A stretch of 64,000 bases of DNA from Pseudoclavibacter caeni (GCF_008831125.1 NZ_WBKA01000007.1:33610-97609); one strand, 5' to 3'. Numbered from the stretch's first letter, positions 27,065-36,040 are shown. Translations and numbers: made by a program. Notes: a model not told the origin generated them from the letters alone.

Positions 27065-30000
27065 CGTGCTCCCAAGCCAGCTCGCTGAAGACGGTCTGCT
27101 GTCGGGTGGGGTTGGCCAGCACGGTCGCACCGCCGATGTAGGGCTCGATCGTGGTCACCAGTTTGTTCGGCGTGGCCAGTACCATGTGGAATCCGAAGGT
27201 CTGGAACACATCGAGCGCCATGCGCGTGTAGCTGCTGTCGGCCTTGTCGAAGGCCTCGTCGAGCACGACTGTGCCGTAGCTCGGCAGCTCGCCGGCGGTG
27301 CCGGAGAGCTGGTAGCGCAACGCTGCGGCCAGGGCGAAGATGGCGAGCTTCTGCTGCTGACCGCCCGACATCGCCCCGCCAGAGTCATAGGTGGCCTGCA
27401 CCTGGCCGGCATCGTCGATTTCCTCGGCCAGAAAGGTCACGTGCTGCCTGGTGTCGAGGCATTGTGTGCGCCAGATGCGATCGACATGCTCGCTGGATGC
27501 GAACCGGCGGATCAGCCCGGCAAGCTTTGCGAAGCGGTGCTCGGCGAGTTCCATCGTGTCGTCGACCCAGGACTGACCGAGTACCTCGTCGAGATCGGTG
27601 AGGAAGTCTGCAGCCGCCTGGGTGCGACGGGGTTTCACCCGGATGCGCAGGTGACGGCCGCGGTCGAACTCGGAATGTGCCAGAGCCTCGTTGACTGGAT
27701 CGACGCGCAGGCGGATCTCTTCGGGTGCGCTGCGGATCTCATCGCGCAGAAAGCCCATCAGCTCGGTGGAGCGTCGGTGCAGCAACTCGAGGAAGTCGCG
27801 CTCATGCTCGGGCAGGCCTCGGGCGATGATGTCATCGAGGCGGGTCAGGTACCCCGCGCGGTCTTCGACGGTGGCGGTGAGATCGACGGCGGCATCGGGC
27901 CAGCGCTGCCGGAACTCTGATTCGAGCGCCACGATGCGCTCGGCGGCTCTGGCCGCGGTGCGCCGCTCGGTGTCGATCTCGGTGCGCACCTGTCGGGCGA
28001 TCTGCGCACCGGTGTCGGCCACTTGGTCGGCGTCGAGTCGTCGCTGACGCTCGTGGAAGCGCCGGTCGAGCTCGGTCATGGTGGAGTCGTCGGGAGCTCC
28101 ACCGTCTGCGTCGGCCTCCGCCTCTGCTGAAGCTGAGGCCTGGCTGAGGCGCGCGATGCGCTGATCGACACCGTCGAGGTCGTGCTGCGTAGTGGAGAGA
28201 TCGGCCAGGGCTGCGGCGTGGTCGGCGCGCAGCCGGTCACGGTCGTGCTCGGCCGCGCCGAGACGCTGCACGGCCTCGGAGAGCTCCGAGTCGGGACGCA
28301 CCAGCTCGTCGAACTGCCGCTGCAGCTGTGCGACAACGTTTTCGGCCGAGGCCAGATCATGGTCGTCGAAGCGCACCTCGCGCAATGTCGAGAGCGTGCC
28401 GGCTCGTCGAGCCCGGTGCTCGTTCGCCTGCTGCACGGCCTCTCGGGCCTGCTCGGCGACCCGCCGACGCTCGAACAGCTCGGCGGCGCGCTCGAGCAGC
28501 AGATCGAGTTTGCGACGACGGTCGCCGAGCACCCACTGCAGCCGGTCATCCACACGCACACGGTCGTTTTTCTCGTAGCGCCCGTGGCCGCTGTACTGCT
28601 GGCCGTTGATCGTCACCGCGCGAGGATGCTCGCCCAGCTCGGCGGGGGAGTCGACGCAGGTGAAGTCGTAGGCGTCGCCCAATCGCCAGCGCAGCCATTG
28701 GGAGAACGCGCCATCGGTGACGCGCACCCGAGCCACCAGCGATCGTTCGTCGCCGGTCGGCTTCGGCACGGGCGGGTTCGGGGGCACCGCTTGGTAGACC
28801 AGCCGCGTGCCCAGATGATGCCCGTCGACCCAGGCGCGCACCTGCGCGAGGTGCTCGGCGCGCACCAGCAGCGTCAGCGACAGCGGCCGCAGCACGCGTT
28901 CGATCGCGCCGGTCCAAGCGGTGTGCTCTTGGCGCACCTCGATCAGCTCTGCGGCGAAGGGCAGCGCCCGCGTGGTGATCGAGAGGTGCTCGGCGAGCAG
29001 TCGACGCACCTGCAGCAGTGACTCGGGCATGGTGCTCTGCTCGCGCTCGAGCACCTGAATCTGGCGCTGCACCTGCTCGTGTTCGTGGATCGCTTTGGAT
29101 GCCGCGTCGTAGACGTCGTAGCTGCGGTCGGGTCTGTCGTCGGCGACTTTGCGGGCATCGAGCTCGGCGAGTTCACGAGCGATCGTCTCGCGCAGCTCGG
29201 CGAACTCCTCGGCGGTCGCCGGCACTGTCGTGATGCCGACCTCGCCGAGCTGACGCTGCAGCAGCTGCCGTCGCTGCTCGACCTGCTTCACCTGAAGCTG
29301 AGCCTCATCGATGCGGTGCTGCAGCTGGCGCAGATCGCCGTCACCGAGCTCTGCGGCTCGCTGCGTCATCGCGGCGACCAGCTCGTCTGCCGCGGAGACG
29401 CTCGCCTGGAGTGCGGCGGTCTCACCGTTCAGTCGTGCGATCTCGGGCAGCAGGGTCTGGCGCCTGGCCTCGAGCAGATCGAGCTGCAGCCGACGCTGAT
29501 ATGTCGGCAGGGCGCGCTCGAGGGCGGTGAGCCGATGGATGCTCGCCTCGGCCGTGTCATAGGCCTCGGCCTGCTCACGCAGCAGCACGAGATGGTCGCG
29601 CTGCAGGCGCAGCTGCACCACGGCCTGATAGCTCGCATCGAGCTCGGTGAACTGCCTGACCGCCTCGTCGGCTCGGTCGAAGGTGCCGGGGCGCTCGAGC
29701 ATGTAGTCGCGGAACAACTGGTCGAGGCTGTCGAGGTTCTTGGCCGACTGCGTGCGGTGCAGCAGGCGCAGAGCGTTCTCCTGCTCGATACCGAGCAGCG
29801 TGCGCAACCTGGCGAAGTACTCGCCCGGCTTGTAGGCGTCGAGCCCCGGCGCGAGCCGCTTCATGGCGCGTAGATCGAGATTCTGCTCGGCGGCCAGGGC
29901 GATCTCGTGCAGATCGAGGGCATCACGACGGATCAGGTACTGCTGCTTGAGATCACCGGATGCCGTGCCGGTGCCGGTCACGAAGAACAGCCGCGCCAGC

Positions 30001-30434
30001 GTGAGCGACGCACCGCGCCCGTCGTCGAAGCGCAGGGCGATGCCGCTCCACGTGGTGCCCGGGCGCAGATACGCGGAGACGATGCGGTCATGCGTGTCGT
30101 CGGTGGTGCGCGACCAGGCGCCGCGCACATAGCTGATCAGCGAGCGCTGGTCGCCTCGGTCACGACTGCCCTGGGCGGCGAGGTTGAAGCGCAGCGAGGT
30201 CACCGGGGTGAGCACCGTGGCGATGCCGTCGAGCAACGACGACTTGCCCGACCCGGACGGGCCGGTGAACAGATGGCCACGGCGGGCCACGGGCAGGGTG
30301 CTGAAACCCTGGAACGTGCCCCAGTTGACCAGCTGCACCTCAGCCAGACGCCACTGACCGAGGGTCGCGGCAACCGGGTCTTCTGCGGCGTCTACGACGG
30401 TGGGGTCGCTGAACAGCGGAATGTCGGCGCTCAT
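27048..30434 (-). CDS. jetC: Wadjet SMC-like ATPase JetC
   Basis: This 1128-aa MukB-like SMC is the loop-extruding motor of Wadjet. The N-terminal head has Walker A GPSGSGKS (residues 58-65) after VQLVNWGTFQGF. A long coiled coil occupies about 230-960, with a hinge near the middle (around TLLVRAEHLAQVRAWVDGHH). The C-terminal head has the ABC signature GGAMSGGQQQKLAIFALAAALRYQL (about 1020) and Walker B YGTVVLDEAFDKAD (about 1056). ATG 30434 overlaps the jetB stop by ATGA. Length and domain order match the family, and it looks intact. Confidence 0.95.
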   Translation of the reverse strand: MSADIPLFSDPTVVDAAEDPVAATLGQWRLAEVQLVNWGTFQGFSTLPVARRGHLFTGPSGSGKSSLLDGIATVLTPVTSLRFNLAAQGSRDRGDQRSLISYVRGAWSRTTDDTHDRIVSAYLRPGTTWSGIALRFDDGRGASLTLARLFFVTGTGTASGDLKQQYLIRRDALDLHEIALAAEQNLDLRAMKRLAPGLDAYKPGEYFARLRTLLGIEQENALRLLHRTQSAKNLDSLDQLFRDYMLERPGTFDRADEAVRQFTELDASYQAVVQLRLQRDHLVLLREQAEAYDTAEASIHRLTALERALPTYQRRLQLDLLEARRQTLLPEIARLNGETAALQASVSAADELVAAMTQRAAELGDGDLRQLQHRIDEAQLQVKQVEQRRQLLQRQLGEVGITTVPATAEEFAELRETIARELAELDARKVADDRPDRSYDVYDAASKAIHEHEQVQRQIQVLEREQSTMPESLLQVRRLLAEHLSITTRALPFAAELIEVRQEHTAWTGAIERVLRPLSLTLLVRAEHLAQVRAWVDGHHLGTRLVYQAVPPNPPVPKPTGDERSLVARVRVTDGAFSQWLRWRLGDAYDFTCVDSPAELGEHPRAVTINGQQYSGHGRYEKNDRVRVDDRLQWVLGDRRRKLDLLLERAAELFERRRVAEQAREAVQQANEHRARRAGTLSTLREVRFDDHDLASAENVVAQLQRQFDELVRPDSELSEAVQRLGAAEHDRDRLRADHAAALADLSTTQHDLDGVDQRIARLSQASASAEAEADADGGAPDDSTMTELDRRFHERQRRLDADQVADTGAQIARQVRTEIDTERRTAARAAERIVALESEFRQRWPDAAVDLTATVEDRAGYLTRLDDIIARGLPEHERDFLELLHRRSTELMGFLRDEIRSAPEEIRLRVDPVNEALAHSEFDRGRHLRIRVKPRRTQAAADFLTDLDEVLGQSWVDDTMELAEHRFAKLAGLIRRFASSEHVDRIWRTQCLDTRQHVTFLAEEIDDAGQVQATYDSGGAMSGGQQQKLAIFALAAALRYQLSGTAGELPSYGTVVLDEAFDKADSSYTRMALDVFQTFGFHMVLATPNKLVTTIEPYIGGATVLANPTRQQTVFSELAWEHDAQPE

Positions 30435-31147
30435 CAGGCCTCCACAGTGTCTGCGTCTGCGTCTCCGTCTGCGTCGGTGTCGGCTTCGGCAAGGCCTCCG
30501 GCGTGGGCGAGCTCGCGGTACTGCTCGGTGAGCGCGCGAACCCGGTCGTCGTCGACCAGATAGCGGATCACCGGCGAGATCTCGGCGCGGCCCTCGCCCA
30601 CGTCGTGCAGTACGCGCAGGCGATTGAGCATGCGCCCCCATGAGGCGTTCGTGCGTGATCGCCAGACGCGCTCGTCGGTGTCGCCTCGATACACCTCGAG
30701 CTGCTCGAACACCTCGTCGGCATCGACGATGACTCGTCGCTCGCTGCTGGTCAGCAGCAGCTGGCGCAGCACCAGCACCATGAGCGTGTCGATGAGGTTC
30801 AGGCGAGTGCTGCGCAGCACCGTGGGCACCTCGAGCTCATCAGATCGCACCTGGCGCACGAAGGCCACTTCTGCGTCATGGTCGATGACCAGCTCGACGA
30901 ACAGATCGCTCAGCCTCGAGCGTATGGCGCGCTCGTCGGCCAGCAGCGCGAGCCACTGGTTGCGGCGATTGGCCGCCGACAGGTAGGGGCCGGCCAGAAG
31001 GGTCACCAGTGCGCGGCGCGAGTCGGGTGCCAGCGTGCCCGTATCACCCGGCCAGAGACCGGACGGGGTCGCCGTATTCTCGGCGCCCTCGGCCAGCGCC
31101 TCGGCAGGGCGCGCATCGGCCGGGCCCTGTAGAGTCTCGTCGCTCAT
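30434..31147 (-). CDS. jetB: Wadjet kleisin-interacting subunit JetB (DUF4194)
   Basis: A 237-aa KITE-like (MukE-like) winged-helix protein. The conserved part runs from RRALVTLLAGPYLSAANRRNQWLALLADERAIRSRL to NASWGRMLNRLRVLHDVGEG, the DUF4194 pattern. It dimerises on JetA and helps clamp DNA in the SMC ring. The ends are low-complexity (Glu/Ala at the N-terminus, repeated Asp/Ala/Glu at the C-terminus). It overlaps jetA (31144) and jetC (30434) by 4 bp each. Confidence 0.92.
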   Translation of the reverse strand: MSDETLQGPADARPAEALAEGAENTATPSGLWPGDTGTLAPDSRRALVTLLAGPYLSAANRRNQWLALLADERAIRSRLSDLFVELVIDHDAEVAFVRQVRSDELEVPTVLRSTRLNLIDTLMVLVLRQLLLTSSERRVIVDADEVFEQLEVYRGDTDERVWRSRTNASWGRMLNRLRVLHDVGEGRAEISPVIRYLVDDDRVRALTEQYRELAHAGGLAEADTDADGDADADTVEA

Positions 31148-32592
31148 CGCACCCTCTCATGGAATTCGTGCCGCACGACGGTCGCCGTGCGCTCGAGACC
31201 ATCTTGCCCTGACCATCCGACATGTTCGCTCGCCGAACGATCGACGGCGCCCTGCCCCACGGCCAGCGTCAGCAGCCCGACCACGCTGGCCAGCCCCTGC
31301 GTGGCGGGATGCCGCGCCAGCACCGCTCCGACCGACACCGGGCCGACCGCGTCGGCGAGAGTGTCGTTGACATCGGCGATGAGCTCGGCGAAGTCGATCT
31401 CAGACTCGCGAACGAGAGCCCGCAGTTCGGCCAGATCGAGTGCGGCGGCGCTGTTCTCGGTCAGCGGGGTCGAGGCCACGGCCGCACTCGGGTCATGTAC
31501 GCGCGGCTGGCTGATGCTCGAGAAGGTCATGCCGGTCAGAGACAGCTCGCCCATGGCGTGCAGCGGTGACACGGCTCGCAGCGCCGGCACCGCCTCGGCG
31601 AGGGCGTTTCGCAGCAGGATGCGCATCTCGCGTTCGCGCTGGAATTCCTGCGACTGCACGAAGCGGCGCAGCCCCCGGGCGAAATCGGTCAGGGCACGGT
31701 GCACGTCGCGACTGGACGTCTTGAGCTGCCGCAGCAGGCCGGAGAGCTCGCGCCGGCTGGAGCGGTCGAGACGTTCGGCGAACTCGCGCGAGAGCACCTG
31801 GGCGACGTCATCTGAGAAGGCCTCGGAGCGCTCCGGGTCGAGTACGAGTGCAGCGAACGCCTGGAATGTGCGACCCTCGTCGCTGTCGGCGATGAGGTTG
31901 ACCCCATGGAAGATGTCGTCGAGCACACTGCGCTGCGCATCGTCGGAGTCGAGAATGCGGGCGCGCAGGTCGTGGCCCAGCTGCTCGAACCGGTCGCGCA
32001 CCCTGGCGAAATCGGTCGGCAGCGCCTGCGCCTGCTGCAGAATGTCGTTGACGCGCTCGCGGGCGCGCTCCGGGGCGAGGGTGGGCTCTTCGCCGTGGCG
32101 GATGCGGCGGATGCGCTCGTCGAGCTCATCGCGCTGGCGCTCGAGGGTCTCGATGCGCCGGGAGGTGTCGGGGTCGGTCTCGACGGCGAGGCCATGCAGC
32201 TGCGCAGCGAGGCTGACCAGACGGGATTCGGTGACCGTGGTGCGGGGGTCTTGCAGCTCGCCCAGATAGCGCAGAGCGCCGAGGGCCGCCGGGGTGAGCT
32301 CGTAGGTCTCGCCGCGGGCGGCCTCGGCCGGGCGCCGGCGCAGCAGACCGGCCTGCCGCCACTCGGTGCAGTAGAACTTGCCGGTTTGCGAGAGGTCGAA
32401 GTGCTCGCGCAGGCGATCGAGGTCGGCATCGATGAGCTCGTGCAGGTCTTCGACGGGCAGACGGGTGGTCGAGGTGAGATGCTCGGCGAGCACCGCGGCG
32501 GCCACCGGCAGCGAGGTCATGCGCAGCATGCGCAGAGCGGCATGCTCGTCGACCAGCCGGCGCAGCTCGAGGGCGCGGGCGACTGCAGACAT
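31144..32592 (-). CDS. jetA: Wadjet kleisin subunit JetA (DUF3375)
   Basis: A 482-aa MukF-like kleisin that bridges the JetC heads and recruits JetB. The N-terminal winged-helix region is ELRRLVDEHAALRMLRMTSLPVAAAVLAEHL, followed by FYCTEWRQAGLLRRR and a long helical middle (LERQRDELDERIRRIR). The DUF3375 C-terminal part contains DVAQVLSREFAERL and LADFARGLRRFVQSQ. DUF3375 points to the type I arrangement. The start at 32592 has GAGAGGGGG 7-8 nt upstream, and a TAGACT hexamer lies about 95 bp upstream on this strand (32691-32686). It is the first gene of the operon. Confidence 0.92.
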   Translation of the reverse strand: MSAVARALELRRLVDEHAALRMLRMTSLPVAAAVLAEHLTSTTRLPVEDLHELIDADLDRLREHFDLSQTGKFYCTEWRQAGLLRRRPAEAARGETYELTPAALGALRYLGELQDPRTTVTESRLVSLAAQLHGLAVETDPDTSRRIETLERQRDELDERIRRIRHGEEPTLAPERARERVNDILQQAQALPTDFARVRDRFEQLGHDLRARILDSDDAQRSVLDDIFHGVNLIADSDEGRTFQAFAALVLDPERSEAFSDDVAQVLSREFAERLDRSSRRELSGLLRQLKTSSRDVHRALTDFARGLRRFVQSQEFQREREMRILLRNALAEAVPALRAVSPLHAMGELSLTGMTFSSISQPRVHDPSAAVASTPLTENSAAALDLAELRALVRESEIDFAELIADVNDTLADAVGPVSVGAVLARHPATQGLASVVGLLTLAVGQGAVDRSASEHVGWSGQDGLERTATVVRHEFHERVR

Positions 32593-32838
32593 CGGAGCCC
32601 CCTCTCGATCGGCGTCGCCCGGCAACGCAGCGGCTGCCTGCTGCGCAAGCCGCATGTGCCGTGTGCAGTGCTGGTGTGCACGCCAAGTCTACGGGCCGGC
32701 ACTGACACTGCGGGCTCGGGCAGCGCGCGCTCCGGCAGGATGACCAGTGCGGGCGACCTTCTCGGCCAACGGCGGTTGCGGGCTACCGCCGGGCGCCCAG
32801 CAGAACTGTCACGGGCGCCCCGAGCTGCAGCCACTCGG
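32593..32838. other. Intergenic region carrying the jetABCD promoter
   Basis: On the minus strand TAGACT (32691-32686) is a candidate -10 for jetA. GTGTGCA is repeated directly at 32661-32667 and 32674-32680, between that hexamer and the gene. No gene is seen in the rest. Confidence 0.4.
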
Positions 32839-33993
32839 TCAGATCGGCTGCTTCGTGGTGCAGTCGATGTAGATGAACGACTTGCCGCCCGGTGCATACC
32901 TGCGGCAGGGCGCCGCTGTGCTCGGCCGGTCTCCATCGGACTGCGACTGGGACGATGATTCGCCGTTTGATCCGTTTGATCCGTTTGATCCGTTTGATCC
33001 GTTTGATCCGTTTGATCCGCTTGACCCGTTGGACCCGTTGGACCCGCTGGAGCCGCGTTGCGACTGCTGCGCCTGACGCGCCTGTTCGGCCTGGCGCTCC
33101 GCCTCGGCAGCTGCGGCTGCATCCGCGGCAGCCTGAGCTGCCTCGGCCTCGGCCTGCAGCTGTGCCCGTCGGGTGACGACCTGCGCCTGCTGCGACTGCA
33201 GCCCCGCAATGTGGCGCTCGACGCTCTCCCGCATCGAGTTGATGCGCGTCGAATCATGAAAGTACAGCGGGAACTCGTCACGGCTGCTGTCGAGCAGCTT
33301 GACCAGTGCCGCAGCCCGGGCGATCGCCTCGTCGATGCCGGCGGCCTGTGCATCCATTGTGGCGACGGTGTCAGTCGAGGCTGCGGTGAAGCTCGTGTCG
33401 GTCGCGGTCAGGCTCGTCACCTGTGACTCCAACGAGCAGCTCAGCGAAGGCGAGTACATGCCGACCTTGCGTGCGATGGCCTCTTTATTCGCCTGGTCCA
33501 CCTCCTCGAAGTGCTCGACGTTCTCATCGACGCTCATGCTCGCGCCGAGACCGAGCCGCGCGATCTCGGCGTTGATGAGCACGCCATCCTTGTACGCCGC
33601 GGCGAGGTCTCTGCCGTAGCCATCCTGCTTCGTGACGTCGTAGTCGAGCTCGACGCTCGTCCCGGCGGGCAGCGTCTGTGCGAGCCAGTCGCTGGCCTCT
33701 TTGCCGCCGCATTCGACAGGCTTGTTGGGATCGACGGTCTCGGGAGTGTCGATGTTGAGCAGACGGATGCGTTTGGTCACGCCCTCGTCGAGCACCTCGA
33801 TGGTGTCGCCGTCGATCACGCGGGTGACCTCGACCGAGCGCAGCGCGGTCGCCTGCGTGCGCGCGTGCCACACCAGCATGGATGCGATCAGGGTCACCGC
33901 GGCCGCCACCGCAGCCGAGACGAGCAGCAGACGTGTGCCGCTCAATGAGCGGGCCCAGGCGATCAGTCGCCCGGGGATGTTCGTGACGCCCAT
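32839..33993 (-). CDS. Membrane-anchored thermonuclease-like protein (SNase fold)
   Basis: A 384-aa protein. A signal-anchor helix lies at about 19-40 (LLLVSAAVAAAVTLIASMLVW). The SNase/TNase domain (about 50-185) shows VIDGDTIEV, RIRLLNIDTPET, ELDYDVTKQDGYGRDLA and LINAEIARLGLG, with the Asp, Glu and Arg expected for Ca-dependent nuclease activity. A helical, Ala/Gln/Glu-rich region follows (about 200-320), then a (Gly-Ser-Asn)n linker coded by a 9-bp tandem repeat, and a 40-residue Cys-containing end. The domain outside the membrane suggests an extracellular nuclease. It is not part of known Wadjet loci. Confidence 0.82.
   Translation of the reverse strand: MGVTNIPGRLIAWARSLSGTRLLLVSAAVAAAVTLIASMLVWHARTQATALRSVEVTRVIDGDTIEVLDEGVTKRIRLLNIDTPETVDPNKPVECGGKEASDWLAQTLPAGTSVELDYDVTKQDGYGRDLAAAYKDGVLINAEIARLGLGASMSVDENVEHFEEVDQANKEAIARKVGMYSPSLSCSLESQVTSLTATDTSFTAASTDTVATMDAQAAGIDEAIARAAALVKLLDSSRDEFPLYFHDSTRINSMRESVERHIAGLQSQQAQVVTRRAQLQAEAEAAQAAADAAAAAEAERQAEQARQAQQSQRGSSGSNGSNGSSGSNGSNGSNGSNGSNGSNGESSSQSQSDGDRPSTAAPCRRYAPGGKSFIYIDCTTKQPI
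32963..33052. repeat. 9-bp tandem repeat inside the nuclease gene
   Basis: Ten units of CCGTTTGAT (six identical, then four degenerate: CCGCTTGAC, CCGTTGGAC twice, CCGCTGGAG) encode a Gly-Ser-Asn type linker on the minus strand. The 9-bp period keeps frame, so copy-number change alters linker length only. Confidence 0.9.
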
Positions 33994-34097
33994 GCATTCC
34001 CCTCCGCTGTGCTGTGGACATCGAGAGTGTAGCTGTTCTGTTCCTCCCTTGTGTGAATGCTGTCAGGCGATTGGTGCGTTGAGCTGGTGGTGGGCCT

Positions 34098-34151
34098 GAT
34101 TTCACTCCGGTGAGCAGAATCCACCGATTCGTGGACACGTATGGTGAAATC
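34098..34151. repeat. GATTTCAC/GTGAAATC inverted repeat
   Basis: GATTTCAC (34098-34105) and GTGAAATC (34144-34151) form an 8-bp inverted repeat, with CACCGATTCGTG between them. A related arrangement occurs at 34404-34479. Both lie in the gene-free space upstream of the nuclease gene. Confidence 0.45.
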
Positions 34152-34248
34152 CGGTACAGGCTGTTGAACTCTCGCGGGGCTGGCTGTCGCCTGGCGCAGT
34201 CGGCCTTCGTCAGCGGGTGCTTGGGTGCCGTTGTCGGGGCCGTGCTGT

Positions 34249-34318
34249 GGGGGTGAAGAATCGGCGGAATGTGCGGCAGGGGTGAGAACTGTTCACCCCT
34301 GCCGCACTTTTTCACCCC
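34249..34318. repeat. Palindromic GC-rich dispersed repeat, copy 4 (diverged)
   Basis: This copy reads GGGGGTGAAGAATCGGCG, then a stem GGAATGTGCGGCAGGGGTGA paired with TTCACCCCTGCCGCACTTT, and TTCACCCC at the end. The compensatory change G-C to A-T (GGCAGGGG against CCCCTGCC) keeps the stem, which favours a selected or recently folded structure. Confidence 0.75.
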
Positions 34319-34403
34319 GACGGAACGGCGGGCCCCGTGCATGTGTGAGGCACGTAAGACTTGAGCGGGCAGGAGACGAGGTGGCGTCGGGCGGGGTGAC
34401 GCA

Positions 34404-34479
34404 TGATTTCACCCGCGTGTGCCTGATTTCACCGATTCGGCGCCGCGACGGGTGAGATCGTGCGCGCTTGGTTGAGATC
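34404..34479. repeat. GATTTCAC repeats with GTGAGATC/TTGAGATC partners
   Basis: GATTTCAC occurs at 34404-34411 and 34424-34431, followed by CGATTCGGCGC. The partners GTGAGATC (34452-34459) and TTGAGATC (34472-34479) come afterwards. It is related to the inverted repeat at 34098-34151. Confidence 0.4.
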
Positions 34480-34554
34480 CCACTCAGAAAATGAACACCC
34501 GCACCTACACCACGAAAGATAAAGTCATCGTGTCGCCACGAATCCGGCATGACC

Positions 34555-34619
34555 GCGGAGAATCAGACAGCATCAGCCACATGCTGTCGTGATCTCGACG
34601 GTGATGCTGCGTTCTCCGC
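34555..34619. repeat. Long stem-loop with alternative pairing
   Basis: GCGGAGAA-TCAGA-CAGCATCA (34555-34575) pairs with TGATGCTG-CG-TTCTCCGC (34602-34619), 16 paired bases with an asymmetric internal loop. The inner CAGCAT can instead pair with ATGCTG at 34581-34586, giving a competing hairpin. It lies about 100 bp beyond the 3' end of the GIY-YIG gene. Confidence 0.6.
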
Positions 34620-34722
34620 TGCACTGACGGTGGCGATGTGAACACGAGCGCCGCCCCCCGTCAGCGCCCGACGCCTGATTCGCGCGCTCGACACGGGCGC
34701 CGATGCGCAGAGGCGGTGAGCT

Positions 34723-35676
34723 TCACCCAGCGCACACCCCGATGCGATCGAACACGTGCCCGGCGAGCACGGCGTTGTGCGAGCGCCGGAACATGCTCAC
34801 ACTGCGCCGCATCAGCCGCACGTTGAGGGCGTAGCAGCCCTCGAGCAGCTCGGGGATCTCGAGCGCCTGCACGATGTTGTGCCAGTCTTCGATGGTGATC
34901 GCCACGGCATCCGGCTCGGCGCGGTAGTCCCCGACGGATGCTTCCCACGGTGCGTCAGCGGCGTCGAGCGCTGCGGCGATCGCATCGAAGCCCTCTTGCG
35001 TGGTGAGCAGATTCACGCTCGCGGCGATGATCGCCTCTCCGTCGATAACGACCTCGCGAAGGTAGAGCGTCTCCATCTGGCCGCAGTTCAGGGTGAACAA
35101 CCGGTGCGCACCGGACCGGCGACCGGTGCCGGGCAGGGCTGTCAGCGTCCATAATTGGCCCGCCGTGCTGATCGGCGCCGGGATCGTCTGATCGACATAG
35201 CGAGCGAGCACCTCGAGCAGCGCGGGCCAGTCTGGCCGGGCCTGCAGCTGCCAGGCGCGCTGCCTGCGGCTGTTGGCCTCGTCGGCGACGGTGACGCGGC
35301 GCTCGCGCTCCCACGGCAGCGTGGCGGAGATCTCGTCGTCGAACGAGACGGTGAGATCGGATGCGCCACCCGGCAGATCGGTGAGCATCACGTTGCGCAA
35401 CCGGTGGTGGCGCTCCTGCTCGTGGATGGTGGCCCGCTCGGCCTCGTCGAGATCGCCCGGAGCGCATGGGGCGAAGCTGAGCGCCACGACGTCGCCGTGG
35501 TGCCGGCGGTGCGCGGCGTATCGCGCGACGATGTCGACGGTCTGCCCCACGTATCGGGCGTCGTCGGCGAACTCGAGGATGTAGACGCCGGTGCGCGGAG
35601 CATCCCTCGTCGCGAACAACGGGCTCGCCGACCCCTGCTCGCTCATGTCGAATCGTGTGAAGTGCAGTGCCTGCAT
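34723..35676 (-). CDS. GIY-YIG nuclease family protein
   Basis: A 317-aa protein. The N-terminal GIY-YIG domain has GVYILEFADDARYVGQTVDIVARYAAHRRHHGDV: the second motif is YVG in place of YIG, and the Arg and His of the active site are present. A later Glu in the EQERHH region could be the metal-binding residue. The C-terminal two thirds (from about 110) match no family I recognise. The start at 35676 is chosen because AGGGGAGGGA lies 8-9 nt upstream. Function unknown; nuclease activity is likely, and its place beside other nuclease genes suits a defence island. Confidence 0.72.
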   Translation of the reverse strand: MQALHFTRFDMSEQGSASPLFATRDAPRTGVYILEFADDARYVGQTVDIVARYAAHRRHHGDVVALSFAPCAPGDLDEAERATIHEQERHHRLRNVMLTDLPGGASDLTVSFDDEISATLPWERERRVTVADEANSRRQRAWQLQARPDWPALLEVLARYVDQTIPAPISTAGQLWTLTALPGTGRRSGAHRLFTLNCGQMETLYLREVVIDGEAIIAASVNLLTTQEGFDAIAAALDAADAPWEASVGDYRAEPDAVAITIEDWHNIVQALEIPELLEGCYALNVRLMRRSVSMFRRSHNAVLAGHVFDRIGVCAG

Positions 35677-35814
35677 TTCGCGTTCCCTCCCCTGAAGTCT
35701 GGCTCGGATCGGCCGTGCGGCAAGGCGACGGCCACCCACCGACATGGTTGTGCGGGGGGATGCGAGGGCCGCGGCCTGCAGCATCCCACCGCCGAGGCGG
35801 CCGCCGCGCAGCCC

Positions 35815-35975
35815 CCGACCGTAGACGGGATTCGCGAGTACCGCATCGTCATCGAGCAGCTCGCGCGCGCGAACCGCCTGGTGCTGGGCGGCGTGTCGAC
35901 GTGATCTCGGAACGTGCGCACGGCGATACCGGCGAGATCCGCTACATCCTGCTGTGTCAGGCCCAGCGCCCTGCG
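35815..35975 (-). pseudogene. XRE helix-turn-helix fragment
   Basis: The minus strand reads RRALGLTQQDVADLAGIAVRTF over about 35978-35915, a canonical XRE HTH of the HipB type. The downstream sequence loses family character (DHVDTPPSTRRFARAS). There is no proper start: upstream is the pentanucleotide repeat. A decayed antitoxin is the simplest reading. Confidence 0.45.
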
Positions 35976-36040
35976 CTCAGCTCAGCCCAGCTCAGCTCAG
36001 CTCAGCCCAGCCCAGCTCAGCCCAGCTCAGCTCAGCCCAG
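35976..36040. repeat. Pentanucleotide tandem repeat (CTCAG/CCCAG)13
   Basis: Thirteen 5-bp units, eight CTCAG and five CCCAG, start at 35976 and run to 36040. They include the stop codon of the minus-strand DUF6880-like gene (36032-36034) and separate it from the HTH fragment. Confidence 0.95.

Noticed and set aside
32963..33052. CRISPR-like or regulatory repeat
   Set aside because: It is a 9-bp in-frame tandem repeat within a coding region and encodes a Gly-Ser-Asn linker.
35976..36040. Phase-variable fusion of the DUF6880-like protein with the HTH fragment
   Set aside because: TGA occurs in every frame of the repeat within a few units, so changes of copy number cannot produce a read-through product.
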